Positions 1 to 8,909 of a stretch of 64,000 nucleotides of DNA are shown piece by piece (positions within the stretch are counted from its first letter, which is position 1; every line of letters begins with the position of its first letter). Source of the DNA: Auricularia sp. M13 (lineage: Eukaryota > Basidiomycota > Agaricomycetes > Auriculariales > Auriculariaceae); the NCBI GenBank assembly GCA_037042915.1, contig CM073195.1:992001-1056000 (forward strand), given 5' to 3'. A program made the translations under genes and the position numbers. The notes beneath the pieces are model-generated. The model ran no database searches. It was not told where the DNA came from and saw nothing but the letters and a program-made list of their open reading frames with translations.

Positions 1-669
1 GCCGTCAAGTTTGATTCGGACGAGCTACTGCCATGGGCGACCAAACACTGCCTGAGCCTTCTGTCGCAGGCCGCAGTGCCGCTCAACCAGAAAACTGTGG
101 ACCTCCTCGTTGCTGTCACAATATCTTTCCGGAAGGGCGGCGCTGCCAGAGTCGGCTTCGAGACGGCCATTCGAGCATACCTCTGGGCACGCTTCCCATC
201 GTGGGAGACGGACATGCTGCGCTTGATTGACATCGTCGCCCTTCTCTGCGCCTGCGAAGCCAAAGATCTCACGAGCCTCGCCGCGAGCGCGTACCACGCA
301 CTTGCCCTCCTCCCGCGCAGCGCTTGGATCGATGATAAGCGCTTGCAGCAGACGCATCGAGTCAGATTGCTTTGCGGGATGGCCACGCTTGCGGAACGCT
401 GGGATGGCTTGCGGCAGCGATACCAAGACAGCCTGAGCATTGGGCCGCACGCTGCTGCTGCGTTCGACGCCGCTAGCGGACGCTGCTCCAGCTACGACCT
501 GCGTGGCAAGATTAAGGCCGTCTTGTCCGTTCTCGACGAGCAGAGGGATCTCGATATCAACAAGGCTGCCGCGCAGCAGCTCATCAATCTGCTCGAGCGG
601 GAGCTTAAGACGGTGGAAGAAACGCCAGAAGTTTACTTCAATGTTTCCCGATGGCACTTTTCTGTCTAG
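1..669 (+). CDS. BTB-like family protein, C-terminal part (runs off the window start)
   Basis: The frame is open from the first base to a TAG at 667-669, so only the C-terminal ~222 residues are present. The segment around residues 75-140 (LIDIVALLCA, then AYHALALLP and AERWDGLRQR) lines up with the same part of the BTB-like genes at 4811, 6578 and 60912 (for example VDPVALVRA, AYYHLLLLP and GQEWSRLRAQ in the 6578 gene). By analogy with those paralogues the missing 5' part should hold the BTB/POZ fold, a protein-interaction domain often used in ubiquitin-ligase adaptors. The substrate and role are unknown. The family relation is seen directly; the BTB assignment for this copy is inferred. Confidence 0.7.
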   Translation, partial: AVKFDSDELLPWATKHCLSLLSQAAVPLNQKTVDLLVAVTISFRKGGAARVGFETAIRAYLWARFPSWETDMLRLIDIVALLCACEAKDLTSLAASAYHALALLPRSAWIDDKRLQQTHRVRLLCGMATLAERWDGLRQRYQDSLSIGPHAAAAFDAASGRCSSYDLRGKIKAVLSVLDEQRDLDINKAAAQQLINLLERELKTVEETPEVYFNVSRWHFSV

Positions 670-1277
670 CAGGGACCGGCAGTCATTGCCTCTCGTCGAA
701 TCCAGTAGTCCAACACTTCGCCTGCTTTACCTGTTGTAATCGACGTACTCGCCTCATATTCTGAGAATTGAACTTATCCATGTACAGTACACTTTACTAA
801 TAGCTAATCAACCGAAGAAATATGACGTCCCGCCGCGTGTTCAATGGCTATCGCTGGGTCTACTACTGGCTCCTCAATACAGCAGTGGTGCGAGAAGCGG
901 TACGACTCCGATTCCATGGGAAGCCTGACAGTCCCCGGTGATGAGACCCTGCTGAGCGTCTCGCTCATTGGGCAAATTTACCTGCTTCGTGGCCGACGAC
1001 GTCGTCGAGCATCTTAGGTCAATGATTCATCGGATGGCCCGTATCCCGGGATAGTCTTTCGTTGTTTTTCGGAAATAGGCGAGATTGCCACCGCGACGGA
1101 TGGGACGGGACGGCAAAGGCCGCAAGTTTCCCGCGAGCGCCTTGGACCCGACTACAGCTCCTCGCACAACACCATCGCCAGCACCGTCCCAGCGAGCGAC
1201 CAGCAGCAATAACGGACGATACAGCGATGTCTTCGCCGGACGATTCGTCTCCCAAGAACGGAGAAAACAAAATAGCT
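670..1277. other. Intergenic, 608 bp
   Basis: It separates the stop of the partial BTB-like gene from the first confident ATG of the PIN-domain gene. I see no conserved reading frame or structured repeat. It probably holds the 3' end of one transcript and the promoter and 5' leader of the next. Confidence 0.5.
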
Positions 1278-2381
1278 ATGTCGCGCGCTCTCGGAGCAGC
1301 ATTCCTCAGCCACCAGGTCCAGGAACTCGAGCGCGCCGTGGCCACCAACCCCCGCCGCGGCGGCCCCGCGGCCGCGGCAGGGGTCACGGCCCAGAGGCTG
1401 GCCGAGGCGGTGGGCCCAAGCGCGGCCATCGCACGCAGGGCTCGGAGGACACGTCCAGCGACGACCAGGCTGGGCTCAGCGGCGTCGGGGCCATCATCAT
1501 CGATGCGAGCGTCCTGGTCCACTGCCCAGGCCAGATCAAGCGCTGGTGCAAGGACGACGTTGGGCCGGACCTTGTTGTCCCACTGGAAGGTATGTGGTTC
1601 GCTGGTTTGGCACCGGGCTCGACTCAGCGCATTATTGACGCCATCTGGCAGTGCTCAACACGCTTGACTTGCTCAAGAAGGGCGCCTCAGTCCTCGCGCA
1701 GCGTGCACGTGCTGCCTCGCGTCTGCTCGAGTCATTCGTGGGCTCAGACACACGGCTGCGTGTCCAGCGCGACGAGGCTTATGTGCTCTGGGACGACATC
1801 CTCGTTACCGGCGGCGACGAGGATGTCCTTCCCCCTCCCGAATGGCTCCGCCGCACGCTCTGTTGCGCGCGCTGGGAAGCTTTGCACAACGCCCGTGGTT
1901 CGGCGGTCGTTGCCGTCGTCGATCCTTCGCCACCGACCGACATCGAGTCGGCGGGCCGCTTCGACGTGCGCGCTGACGGTGCCCTTGTCCGCGCATGGGT
2001 GCCCCGCGTGGGTATGCGCATGGTCGGCGTCAAGCCAGCGAAAAACAAGCCCAACAGCGTGCCTGAGCCATTCGTGCCAGAGCCCATTAGCGCGCCGGTA
2101 ACTGTCCCACGCATCCGTGGCAAGCTGTTCGACCCACACGCGTCTGATGCCGACGCTCCCCCCTCCCCAAAAGTGTTCATGCGCCGCCCTAGCGACACCC
2201 CAGCTCCGCCGCCGCCCGTCGTGCCTGTGATCATGAACAGGCGCGGGGCGGAGGCGGAGGCGGAGCCAAACGTCCGGGCGCTGGCGCGGGACCCCGCAAG
2301 CCGGCCGCCGCTGCCAAAGAGAAGAACGAGCCCGTGCGCGTCGTGCGCCTTCTCTCGCGCGGCGAGAAGCTCGACCCGTGA
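1278..2381 (+). CDS. PIN-domain protein (predicted RNase-fold)
   Basis: Proposed exons 1278-1382, 1439-1589, 1652-2172 and 2241-2381 give a 305-residue protein with every join in frame; the 1590 intron (GTATGT...GGCAG) is the clearest. The first residues read MSRALGAAFLSHQVQELERA. Next comes a PIN core: IIIDASVLVH with its first acidic residue, then VVPLEVLNTLDLLKKG across the second intron and AQRARAASRLLE. A Pro-rich stretch follows, then a Gly/Ala/Lys-rich tail ending LLSRGEKLDP. PIN domains are Mg-dependent single-strand RNases in RNA decay and processing, but some members are inactive. The last exon could be read differently: the frame-1 extension to 2442 looks less protein-like. Which cellular RNA or complex it serves cannot be told. 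It converges on SHP1. Confidence 0.7.
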
Positions 2382-2991
2382 TCTGAGCTTGCCCCCGCGC
2401 GCAAGCCCGCCATCGCCAATAGCAGTCATCCAGCCAGCCTAGCCAGTGATCTACTCGGGGAGAAAACGCGGCCCAGTACGCCGTCGTCGTATGCTCGAGT
2501 GCAGTAGCGCAGTCGCCGTTCCCCCTTCTTCCCGTCCGCGGACGCATACCGTATGCGTCCGCCAGACGGGAGGACGCGGCCTGTGCGCGTTTCCCGGTGT
2601 TGTGGAGTTTCCTTCCGTAGGCCCGTGCGTCTCGGTGTTCCCTGCGTCCTCCCTCATCTTGCGGACCCCTTGACTTCTGTCTGCCTTTCACCCGTCTTCC
2701 CTTCTTGTGTCCAAGGACACCCGTTTACCTGTATCCATCCTCGTCCTCTGTTGCGTCACTCTCCCAGTACTCCCATCTCCTTGTGTTATGACCTCTTGCT
2801 CTGTTCCCATCTTCCATGCCCAAACACACTTGCACATTCTATGTGGATGTACAATATGCGTCGTTAGGTGTTCATATGCCGAATTTTTTCTCGAGTCTAA
2901 TTTTTTCATTCCCATTGACTTCGCAAACGATATTCATACACAAGACATCGACGATACAGATGGCACCGTTCGGCTTTCCACTTGCCGCTGC
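2382..2991. other. Convergent intergenic region, 610 bp
   Basis: It lies between the stops of the PIN-domain gene (+) and SHP1 (-), so it should contain two 3' ends. From about 2640 to 2830 the plus strand is pyrimidine-rich. A strong palindrome lies at 2538-2562. No protein-like frame is seen. Confidence 0.5.
2538..2562. repeat. 25-bp palindrome (12-bp arms, 1-nt centre)
   Basis: The arm GCGGACGCATAC is followed by one C and then its exact reverse complement. It lies about 160 bp after the PIN gene stop. It could be a 3'-UTR hairpin or a dyad protein-binding site; nothing in the sequence decides between them. Confidence 0.75.
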
Positions 2992-4479
2992 TCACACCCA
3001 GCGCTGTACGACGACACTGTTCGCAAGACCAGCGTCCTTGATAGTCTGGCTATTATCCTCCAGCACACGATTGGGGAACGTCGTCCCGATCGTGTACGGA
3101 CGCGACGCCATGCCAGCGTGGGATCTACGGAAGCGCGATGAGCTGCATAAATGCGACAGCAGTCCGGAAGACGTACGCGTTGATGTATCCACGAATGTCG
3201 CCGACGGTGTGCGTGAGGTTCATGCGCGCGACGAGCCGCGAGCCGTCTGCGAGGCGGATCTGGATGCTGGTGACCGGCGCATTCGTGTCGAGCTCGAACG
3301 CTGGCGCCGCGCTCGGGGGCGGCGAGGTGGCGGCCGAAGCGGCAGAAGGGTTGGTGCCGGGGAATGCGCCGGGCATGCTCGTGCTGGGCTGCGCGGGTTC
3401 GCCGGGGATGGCGGCCCCGAGGCGGTGGCCCGAGCCACCGAAGGCTGCGGTCGAGCGCGTCTGCACGAAGTCCTCGTCCAGGCGGCGCAGAACGCGCAGC
3501 TCGACAGGCTGGCCGACGCGCACGTTCAAAATGGATGGCGGAGCGTGGCTAAGTGTAATGTTAGTGCAAAAGTCAAGTACGAGCGTATAGGCCTTCTTCG
3601 ACATACCCGGTATTGATGTCGTCGAGCAGCCTCGCGTGCTGCGGGTCGTCGTAGCGCATGAGCGGGCCATCTTCGACGCTGAAGCCATCGCGCCAGAAGG
3701 TGATCTGACGGATCGCCGTCTCCTCTTGCTGAGCGGACGCTGGAACGAAATTCGTGAGCAAGGTGGCTTATATTGTTACTTGGCGCGCATAAATTTACCG
3801 GCAGGCGCATCTGGGTCGGGGATGAACTGGCTCTCGACTTCGTCAGAGCCGAGTCTGTGGCCACCACCAAAGAACGTGTTGCGTGAGGCCTCTGGCTGGC
3901 CGCCTCCAAGAGCGCCCATGCGATCCTGCGTTGCCCTACAAGAGAATTTTGTTCAGAATCGGGCTGGCCATAATTTATAGACCACATACTGGGCGGCCTT
4001 GCGCAGAATGTCGCGTACGGTCGAGTTCCCCGCGCGAGGGCGGCCAGGACCTTCAACTGAGAGACCGCTGGGCCAGCATTAGCCACATCTGGATGGCGAC
4101 CACTCTTTCATGCGTGCCAACCTGCGCTCTCCACCAGCAAAGAAGCTCTGGGGTCCCTGGTCCTCATCGTCGTCATCGTCGTCGTCGTCGTGGCCGTGGC
4201 CGGCGTGGCCACCCACAGGTGGCATGGGCGGCCCCTGCGCGCCAAGCGAGCCCAGCGTCGCAATACGCGCTCCGCTGCCAGATCGGGGCGCACTGGAGGC
4301 GTAGTCAGCGCGCGATGCGAGCACGGGATGCTCATTGTGGCTCACCTGCCGCCGGCGTTGTTCCAGTCGCCGATGCGGCCAACGCGCGGCCTGGAGGGGC
4401 CACCCCAGCCCTCTGGAAGGGGGCTAGCAGCGCCGCCGCCCAGCGTCCTTCCGGTGTTGCCTTCTGAATCGTCTGCCAT
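2992..4479 (-). CDS. SHP1: Shp1/p47-type UBX-domain cofactor of Cdc48/p97
   Basis: Seven exons (4479-4346, 4292-4122, 4067-3990, 3935-3799, 3739-3607, 3548-3177, 3124-2992) join in frame to 385 residues. The start [16 protein letters not shown] fits fungal Shp1. Then come an acidic Asp run, [20 protein letters not shown], a SEP domain ([15 protein letters not shown] to DDINTG) and a C-terminal UBX domain ([15 protein letters not shown] ... TIGTTFPNR ... NSVVVQRWV). The family recruits the AAA-ATPase Cdc48/p97 to ubiquitinated substrates, Golgi/ER membrane fusion and protein phosphatase 1 control. An N-terminal UBA domain, usual in the family, is not visible. It is divergent from the BTB-like gene at 4811. 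Confidence 0.93.
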
Positions 4480-4810
4480 TGCACTTGGAATTTGGATGTG
4501 GTCGGATTGAACACGCGTAGGAAATTTCGTAGCCCGACCCGGACGTCATCTTGCCTGCCTTTTCTGCCACTTCATCTGAGCCGCTCATAATGAGAAAAGC
4601 CCTGCGCGTTCCAGCTGACTGACCTCCTCGACCTTCTGCGCAATAAGTACTGCAGACTGGGATTCGCTGATTGGCCTGAGCCGCATGACGCGACAAACTT
4701 TGGGGGAAACGTGTCCGAGCTCCCTGTCTTCTAACGCATTCGGTTACGGTAGATGGGACATTTCCCATTTGGCCTCCCACCTGCTTATCGCGGCCTTGAC
4801 AACGCCTACC
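4480..4810. other. Divergent intergenic region between SHP1 and a BTB-like gene
   Basis: 331 bp separate the two start codons, so both promoters must lie here or upstream within the neighbours. No recognisable regulatory motif was found by eye. Confidence 0.5.
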
Positions 4811-6380
4811 ATGACCCAGCCCAACTACAACGACGCGGATGGCATCGTGTTGGAGGCAGGCGGCGAACGGTTCACGGTATGCCATGTCGACGACCGCACC
4901 GGCTCTGAACTAATCGCGTACAGGTTGGTCGCTGTCGACTAGTGCAAGACTCTGCTGTCTTCCGTGACATGTTCGAGTTGGCTCAAGGCGACTCACAGGC
5001 CACTCCGGATGGTACACTCGAGCGCCTAATACCTACGGGCGATGATGCTGCCATATTCCGCGACTTTGTCTGGGCTCTTCGGGTACGGTATGTGCAACTT
5101 CAATTTCAATGTTTCTGAAACAATGTTCTGACTGACAGGGCAGGCCGGGGGAGCTGACGAGCTTCGTCCAAAGCGGTGCATCGCTCGACAAGTCTCTCAA
5201 ATTAATCAACATCGCTCGCCTTGCGCATAAATATCAGGACTCTCATTTGGCCGCTTGGGCTCTTCAACAGTTGCACGACACACTCAGATCGAGGATTTTA
5301 GCCAGGCACGGCGATGTTCTGAAGCCGCTGATTGCTACTCTTGTGCTCTTCGAGGACACTGATCCCAATGTCGACCGTATTTTCACACTCATCAAAGAGC
5401 GTGTCCAGGAGCATTTAAAGAAGCAGGAACGAGGAGGTCAATCACTTGCCTCAGGCCCCCGGCTTATGCCATCTGAGCCTTCATCCAGGAAGCTGCCCAT
5501 GTGTGGAGTACCAAAATTGCCAATCTCGGCGGCAGATGTGGAGTTTTGGATGAAACATCGGGTCTTTCCGGATGTTGCCGATAAGTCCGAAGGCTCTCAG
5601 ACTGCTAGCAATGACTTCCCTGATAGTTTAAGCTGCATGAATGAGCATTGGAAATTGTAAATTTAAAGCATATATAGATGCGGAGCCCATTATTTCTCAA
5701 AAGTTTACTCTCCATGATGTTTTGCTTGTCATGATAGCATACTCGTTGCCCAAATTGGGTCGCTGGTGTGGAGTTTTGGATGAGACATTACTCCCAATTG
5801 GGTCCACACGTGTGGACTTTTGGATGGGACGTTGAGCCTCAAAAGTGCCCTCATGTGTGGAGCTTTGGATGAATGCTCTATAGGAATAAGCCGGGGGCCT
5901 CTTGCCTCCAGTTACAGGTTCATCGACCTCATCGACCTTGTGGAAGCCTGTACTGCCAGTCACTGTACTTCGTTGCTCGCTGTCGCATACTATGCGCTCC
6001 TCGCCGATCCTGTGCCACCCAATTGGAACGATGACCGACGGATCTCGCAGTCCAACAGCCAGCAGCTGTTTCGTGGGGCCTATCGACTGTCTGAAGAATG
6101 GCATAGGCTGCAACTCCGTTGTCCTGAATTCTTCAGGGAACGCTTACAGGCCAGTCAATATGTGGCGCGGCCCGCGGCCCTGTTGAGGAAACTGCGAGCA
6201 GTTCCTGACAACCCCTATAAAACCGGAATCGGCGCTCTAAACTATCCTGACGACCCGTACCTCAGCCGCGAAGACTATGTCCAACTCACAAAATGGAAGG
6301 ACGAAGTGGACGCTCTCATTCTGGCATTCCCTGGAAAACTGTGGTCATACTTCGAGGACCCGTGCGCCGCCTCGCAGTAA
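4811..6380 (+). CDS. BTB-like protein split by a MITE
   Basis: Exons 4811-4876, 4924-5087 and 5144 onward. The start MTQPNYNDADGIVLEAGGERF and the segment RLVQDSAVFRDMFELA ... FRDFVWALRV form the BTB-like core, followed by a helical region (LINIARLAHKYQDSHLAAWAL). At 5453 the frame runs into a 448-bp element and stops at about 5658. Beyond the element the frame resumes at 5909 and stays open to the TAA at 6380. Removing the element and one 8-bp duplicate rejoins the frame exactly (LAS/SYRFIDLIDLVEA), matching its paralogues. The split gene is therefore probably non-functional, unless the insert is spliced out. The intact downstream frame suggests a recent insertion. Confidence 0.8.
5453..5900. 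mobile_element. hAT-like MITE, 448 bp (copy 1)
   Basis: Perfect 15-bp terminal inverted repeats (AGGCCCCCGGCTTAT) are flanked by an exact 8-bp target duplication, CTTGCCTC, at 5445-5452 and 5901-5908. There is no transposase frame. Five copies of a ~20-bp subterminal repeat (TGTGGAGTTTTGGATGA-like) start at 5501, 5536, 5767, 5811 and 5855. An 8-bp duplication is typical of hAT elements (some other superfamilies also make 8 bp), and repeated subterminal motifs are typical hAT transposase-binding sites. The superfamily call is inference; the structure is seen directly. It sits in a coding exon. Confidence 0.9.
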
Positions 6381-6577
6381 ATATCCTATATTACTGTCGT
6401 CCGCCCTTGCCATTTCCGGACGCTGTACAAAGTTGGTACTTGATTGGAATGCAACTCGTTTTTGATCTGCGCATGCCGCTGACTGCTGTCAGTCGATGTC
6501 ATCCACGCGGGTATTCCAGACGCCCTCGTTGCCTAAAACTTTCGTCAAACTTTGCTTCAACACTTTGTCTGCGCCCA

Positions 6578-7713
6578 ATGTCTGACGACGTCGCCGTACG
6601 GACTGAGCTACCGGTGGACTGCAGCGATGAGGATGCGTATGGAGCCGTGTTTGCTGTCGGCGGCGAGATTTTTACGGTGCGTCAGTCAATCCCAACTCCA
6701 GGTTGCTATTTTATGATTGTTGACACGCGGTCGCTACAGGTTGCGCCCTGCCGTCTGCTGCAGGCCTCGCCGGTGTTTCGAGACATGTTCTCCATGAACA
6801 AAAATACACCACGCAACAACGACGAGGGCACATATTCCCGGCCCATTGTCATTCACGACATCGAGGCCAGCGCTTTTCGGGACTTCCTCTGGGCGATTTT
6901 TGTCAGGTGAAGAGACCACGCTTCTTGATCCTCGCCGCGCGTGAATCTCTACTGACGCCGTCGTTGCTATACAGACCGAAGGAGTTGACACAATTTCTGC
7001 GCGGCCCGAAGACCGCGGACAAGGCGGTCAAGCTCGTCAATATCGCGAAGCTCTCGCACAGATTTCAAGACTCTGCCACGCTCGACTGGGCGATGCTGCT
7101 GCTGCATGAGACGCTTCCGGACATCGATCTCGGGCACGCGCTGCTGGTGCACCTGTTCAGCGTTCTCTCCTTATTCGACGCCCAATCCGTCGAAACGCTG
7201 CATATCGTCTCCGATCTGCGGGAGGCACTACGGAAGCAGTTGGAATTTGTGGACGAGCACAAGCCCGACCCCGCCGACATTCCCTCGCGATTCGTCGACC
7301 CAGTTGCGCTCGTCAGAGCGAGTACAGAAAGCGGGTTCACAGCCGTTCTGGCGGATGCGTATTACCATCTGCTGCTTCTCCCTCACGAGGTGTGGGCTTC
7401 CCCGGACTCCGGCCTGTCGACGATCGACAGACAGCGTATGCTCTCGGGCGCCTTCTTGCTCGGCCAAGAATGGTCGCGGCTACGAGCACAGGTGCCTCAC
7501 AGCACATACGCACTTAGCACGCTTGATTCTCAGGTCACTACGAAGCGTCCGACCGACCTCCTAGCCATGCTCGAGACCCTCCTGGCATTCCTCAGCTCCG
7601 GGGCGCGCTCCTATGGAGAGTGCGTGCTGAGAAGAAACGTTAAAACGCAGATTGAGACGTTCACTGAAAGGCTGCCTGAGTTCTTCGACAATCGCCTGTT
7701 CTCAGCAACCTGA
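6578..7713 (+). CDS. BTB-like protein, intact copy
   Basis: Exons 6578-6676, 6740-6906 and 6975-7713 give 334 residues. The first intron is 63 nt and free of consequence for frame, so retention cannot be excluded from frame alone, but its GTGCGT/ACAG borders match the intron in the paralogue at 4877. The BTB-like core runs from AYGAVFAVGGEIF through RLLQASPVFRDMFSM to FRDFLWAIFV. It is followed by the helical C-terminal region shared with the other copies (KLVNIAKLSHRFQDSATLDWA, AYYHLLLLPHEVW, LGQEWSRLRAQ). It lies in tandem with the MITE-split copy. BTB proteins of this layout act as protein-interaction adaptors; no partner can be named. Of the four copies in the window this is the only one that looks both complete and unbroken. 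Confidence 0.82.
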
Positions 7714-7982
7714 TTGTCTGTACAATACCACTGAACTGTCTGTCAACTTGGCCTGTGGCTGAAACCGCAAGGGCGGCATGTATGACGGAGGGCTGAACGA
7801 CTGCTGGGCGACTCGCAGCCATCTGCCCTGTAAGGGCTCAGGGCGCTGAAGGCATTGGGCCACCTTGGTACCGACAACACACGTGGGTCAACTTTCATTG
7901 AGATGTTTACGGACTTGGGTATATAAGGGCTCGCACGTGTACTGCTCCGGTTAAGAACGACGCAGTCCGCCATACCTTGGCC

Positions 7983-8690
7983 ATGAACCTCGATTGGCTT
8001 GCCGATCCTCAAGTCCATTCCTTTCGCGATTCTCCTATTCCATATCTCATATGGATCGCTGTCAAGTACTTGTGCATCGGATACCCTCATGTGGAGACGT
8101 CGACCTCAGTGGACAAGACGGATAGCAAAGCGCCCGGGGAACAGCAAGACATGGTTACGGTGTTGAATGCGCGCGCCAGAACGGTGATACGGTGGTCGTT
8201 GATCACGATGCCCATGAACGGAGCCGGTAAGCTGCAGCTGTTTCCCTTCTGAATTTCTTTCTGCGTTATCCCATCTCTCTTCCCTTGGTAGTCACCTGGT
8301 ACGCGGGGCTTGCCTGGCACCCGTATATCAAGCCCTACGACGAGGACGCAGATTTCCTCGACTTATATATACGCCATCTCCCGCGCATACTTGTCATTTT
8401 ACTCATCGACCAAGCTGTGCGTTAATTGGAACATTCTGGGGCTTCTATGACTAACTCTCCGTCAGGCGATAGTTGCGTTCCTTTTTTCCCCCGCGAAAAG
8501 TCAAGAGGCGGCGAGATTCTGCTGGTGGCAGGCCCGTGTATTCATGCTGGACTGTATCATTTTCCCTCCGTTGATAGTCCTGTGTGTTGCTTGGTTGGCT
8601 CCACAAGCATATTATGGTGGGCCATACTGGGTAGGATCCGCCGCCATGATGTATGCGGGTCAAGCAGTTGCTTGGATGTACTTCTTCTGA
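7983..8690 (+). CDS. Hypothetical membrane protein
   Basis: I do not recognise this gene. Proposed exons 7983-8226, 8292-8416 and 8466-8690 join in frame through a GTAAGC/GGTAG intron (65 nt) and a GTGCGT/CGTCAG intron (49 nt), giving 197 residues from MNLDWLADPQVHSF. Hydrophobic stretches (PIPYLIWIAVKYLCI, RILVILLIDQAIVAFLF, IIFPPLIVLCVAWLA, AAMMYAGQAVAWMYFF) suggest three or four membrane segments. The upstream ATG at 7977 is an alternative start. The protein-like hydrophobic pattern continuing across both proposed introns is the main support. It may be a relic of a longer gene, because it ends abruptly after a membrane segment. Confidence 0.4.
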
Positions 8691-8909
8691 CCGTCTTGTT
8701 GAGTATGCGCCGCGCAGGACGCGAGCCAGCTCGTTCGCAATGTCAATCTCACGCTAACACTTTGCTCCCCAAGCAGCAACTCTCTTGCAAGCGCTTTCCT
8801 GATAGCACAGCACAATTTTGTTCGACCTTGACTTTTCTACAATCTCAGCTTAATTGACGACGCCTTAACCACGAACTACGGACGCTCGGAAATTCAAGTA
8901 CCCAATGAT

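Noticed and set aside
1744-2691. 315-residue minus-strand frame opposite the PIN-domain gene
   Set aside because: Arg/Ala-rich shadow; the plus strand carries the PIN core with matching splice sites.
4150-4195. Microsatellite near 4165-4190
   Set aside because: It is the codon run for the acidic Asp stretch of SHP1 and is part of the gene.
5453-5900. The in-frame start of the MITE as a genuine C-terminus of the BTB-like protein
   Set aside because: The perfect inverted repeats and duplication show an insertion, and the paralogues continue with the sequence found beyond it.
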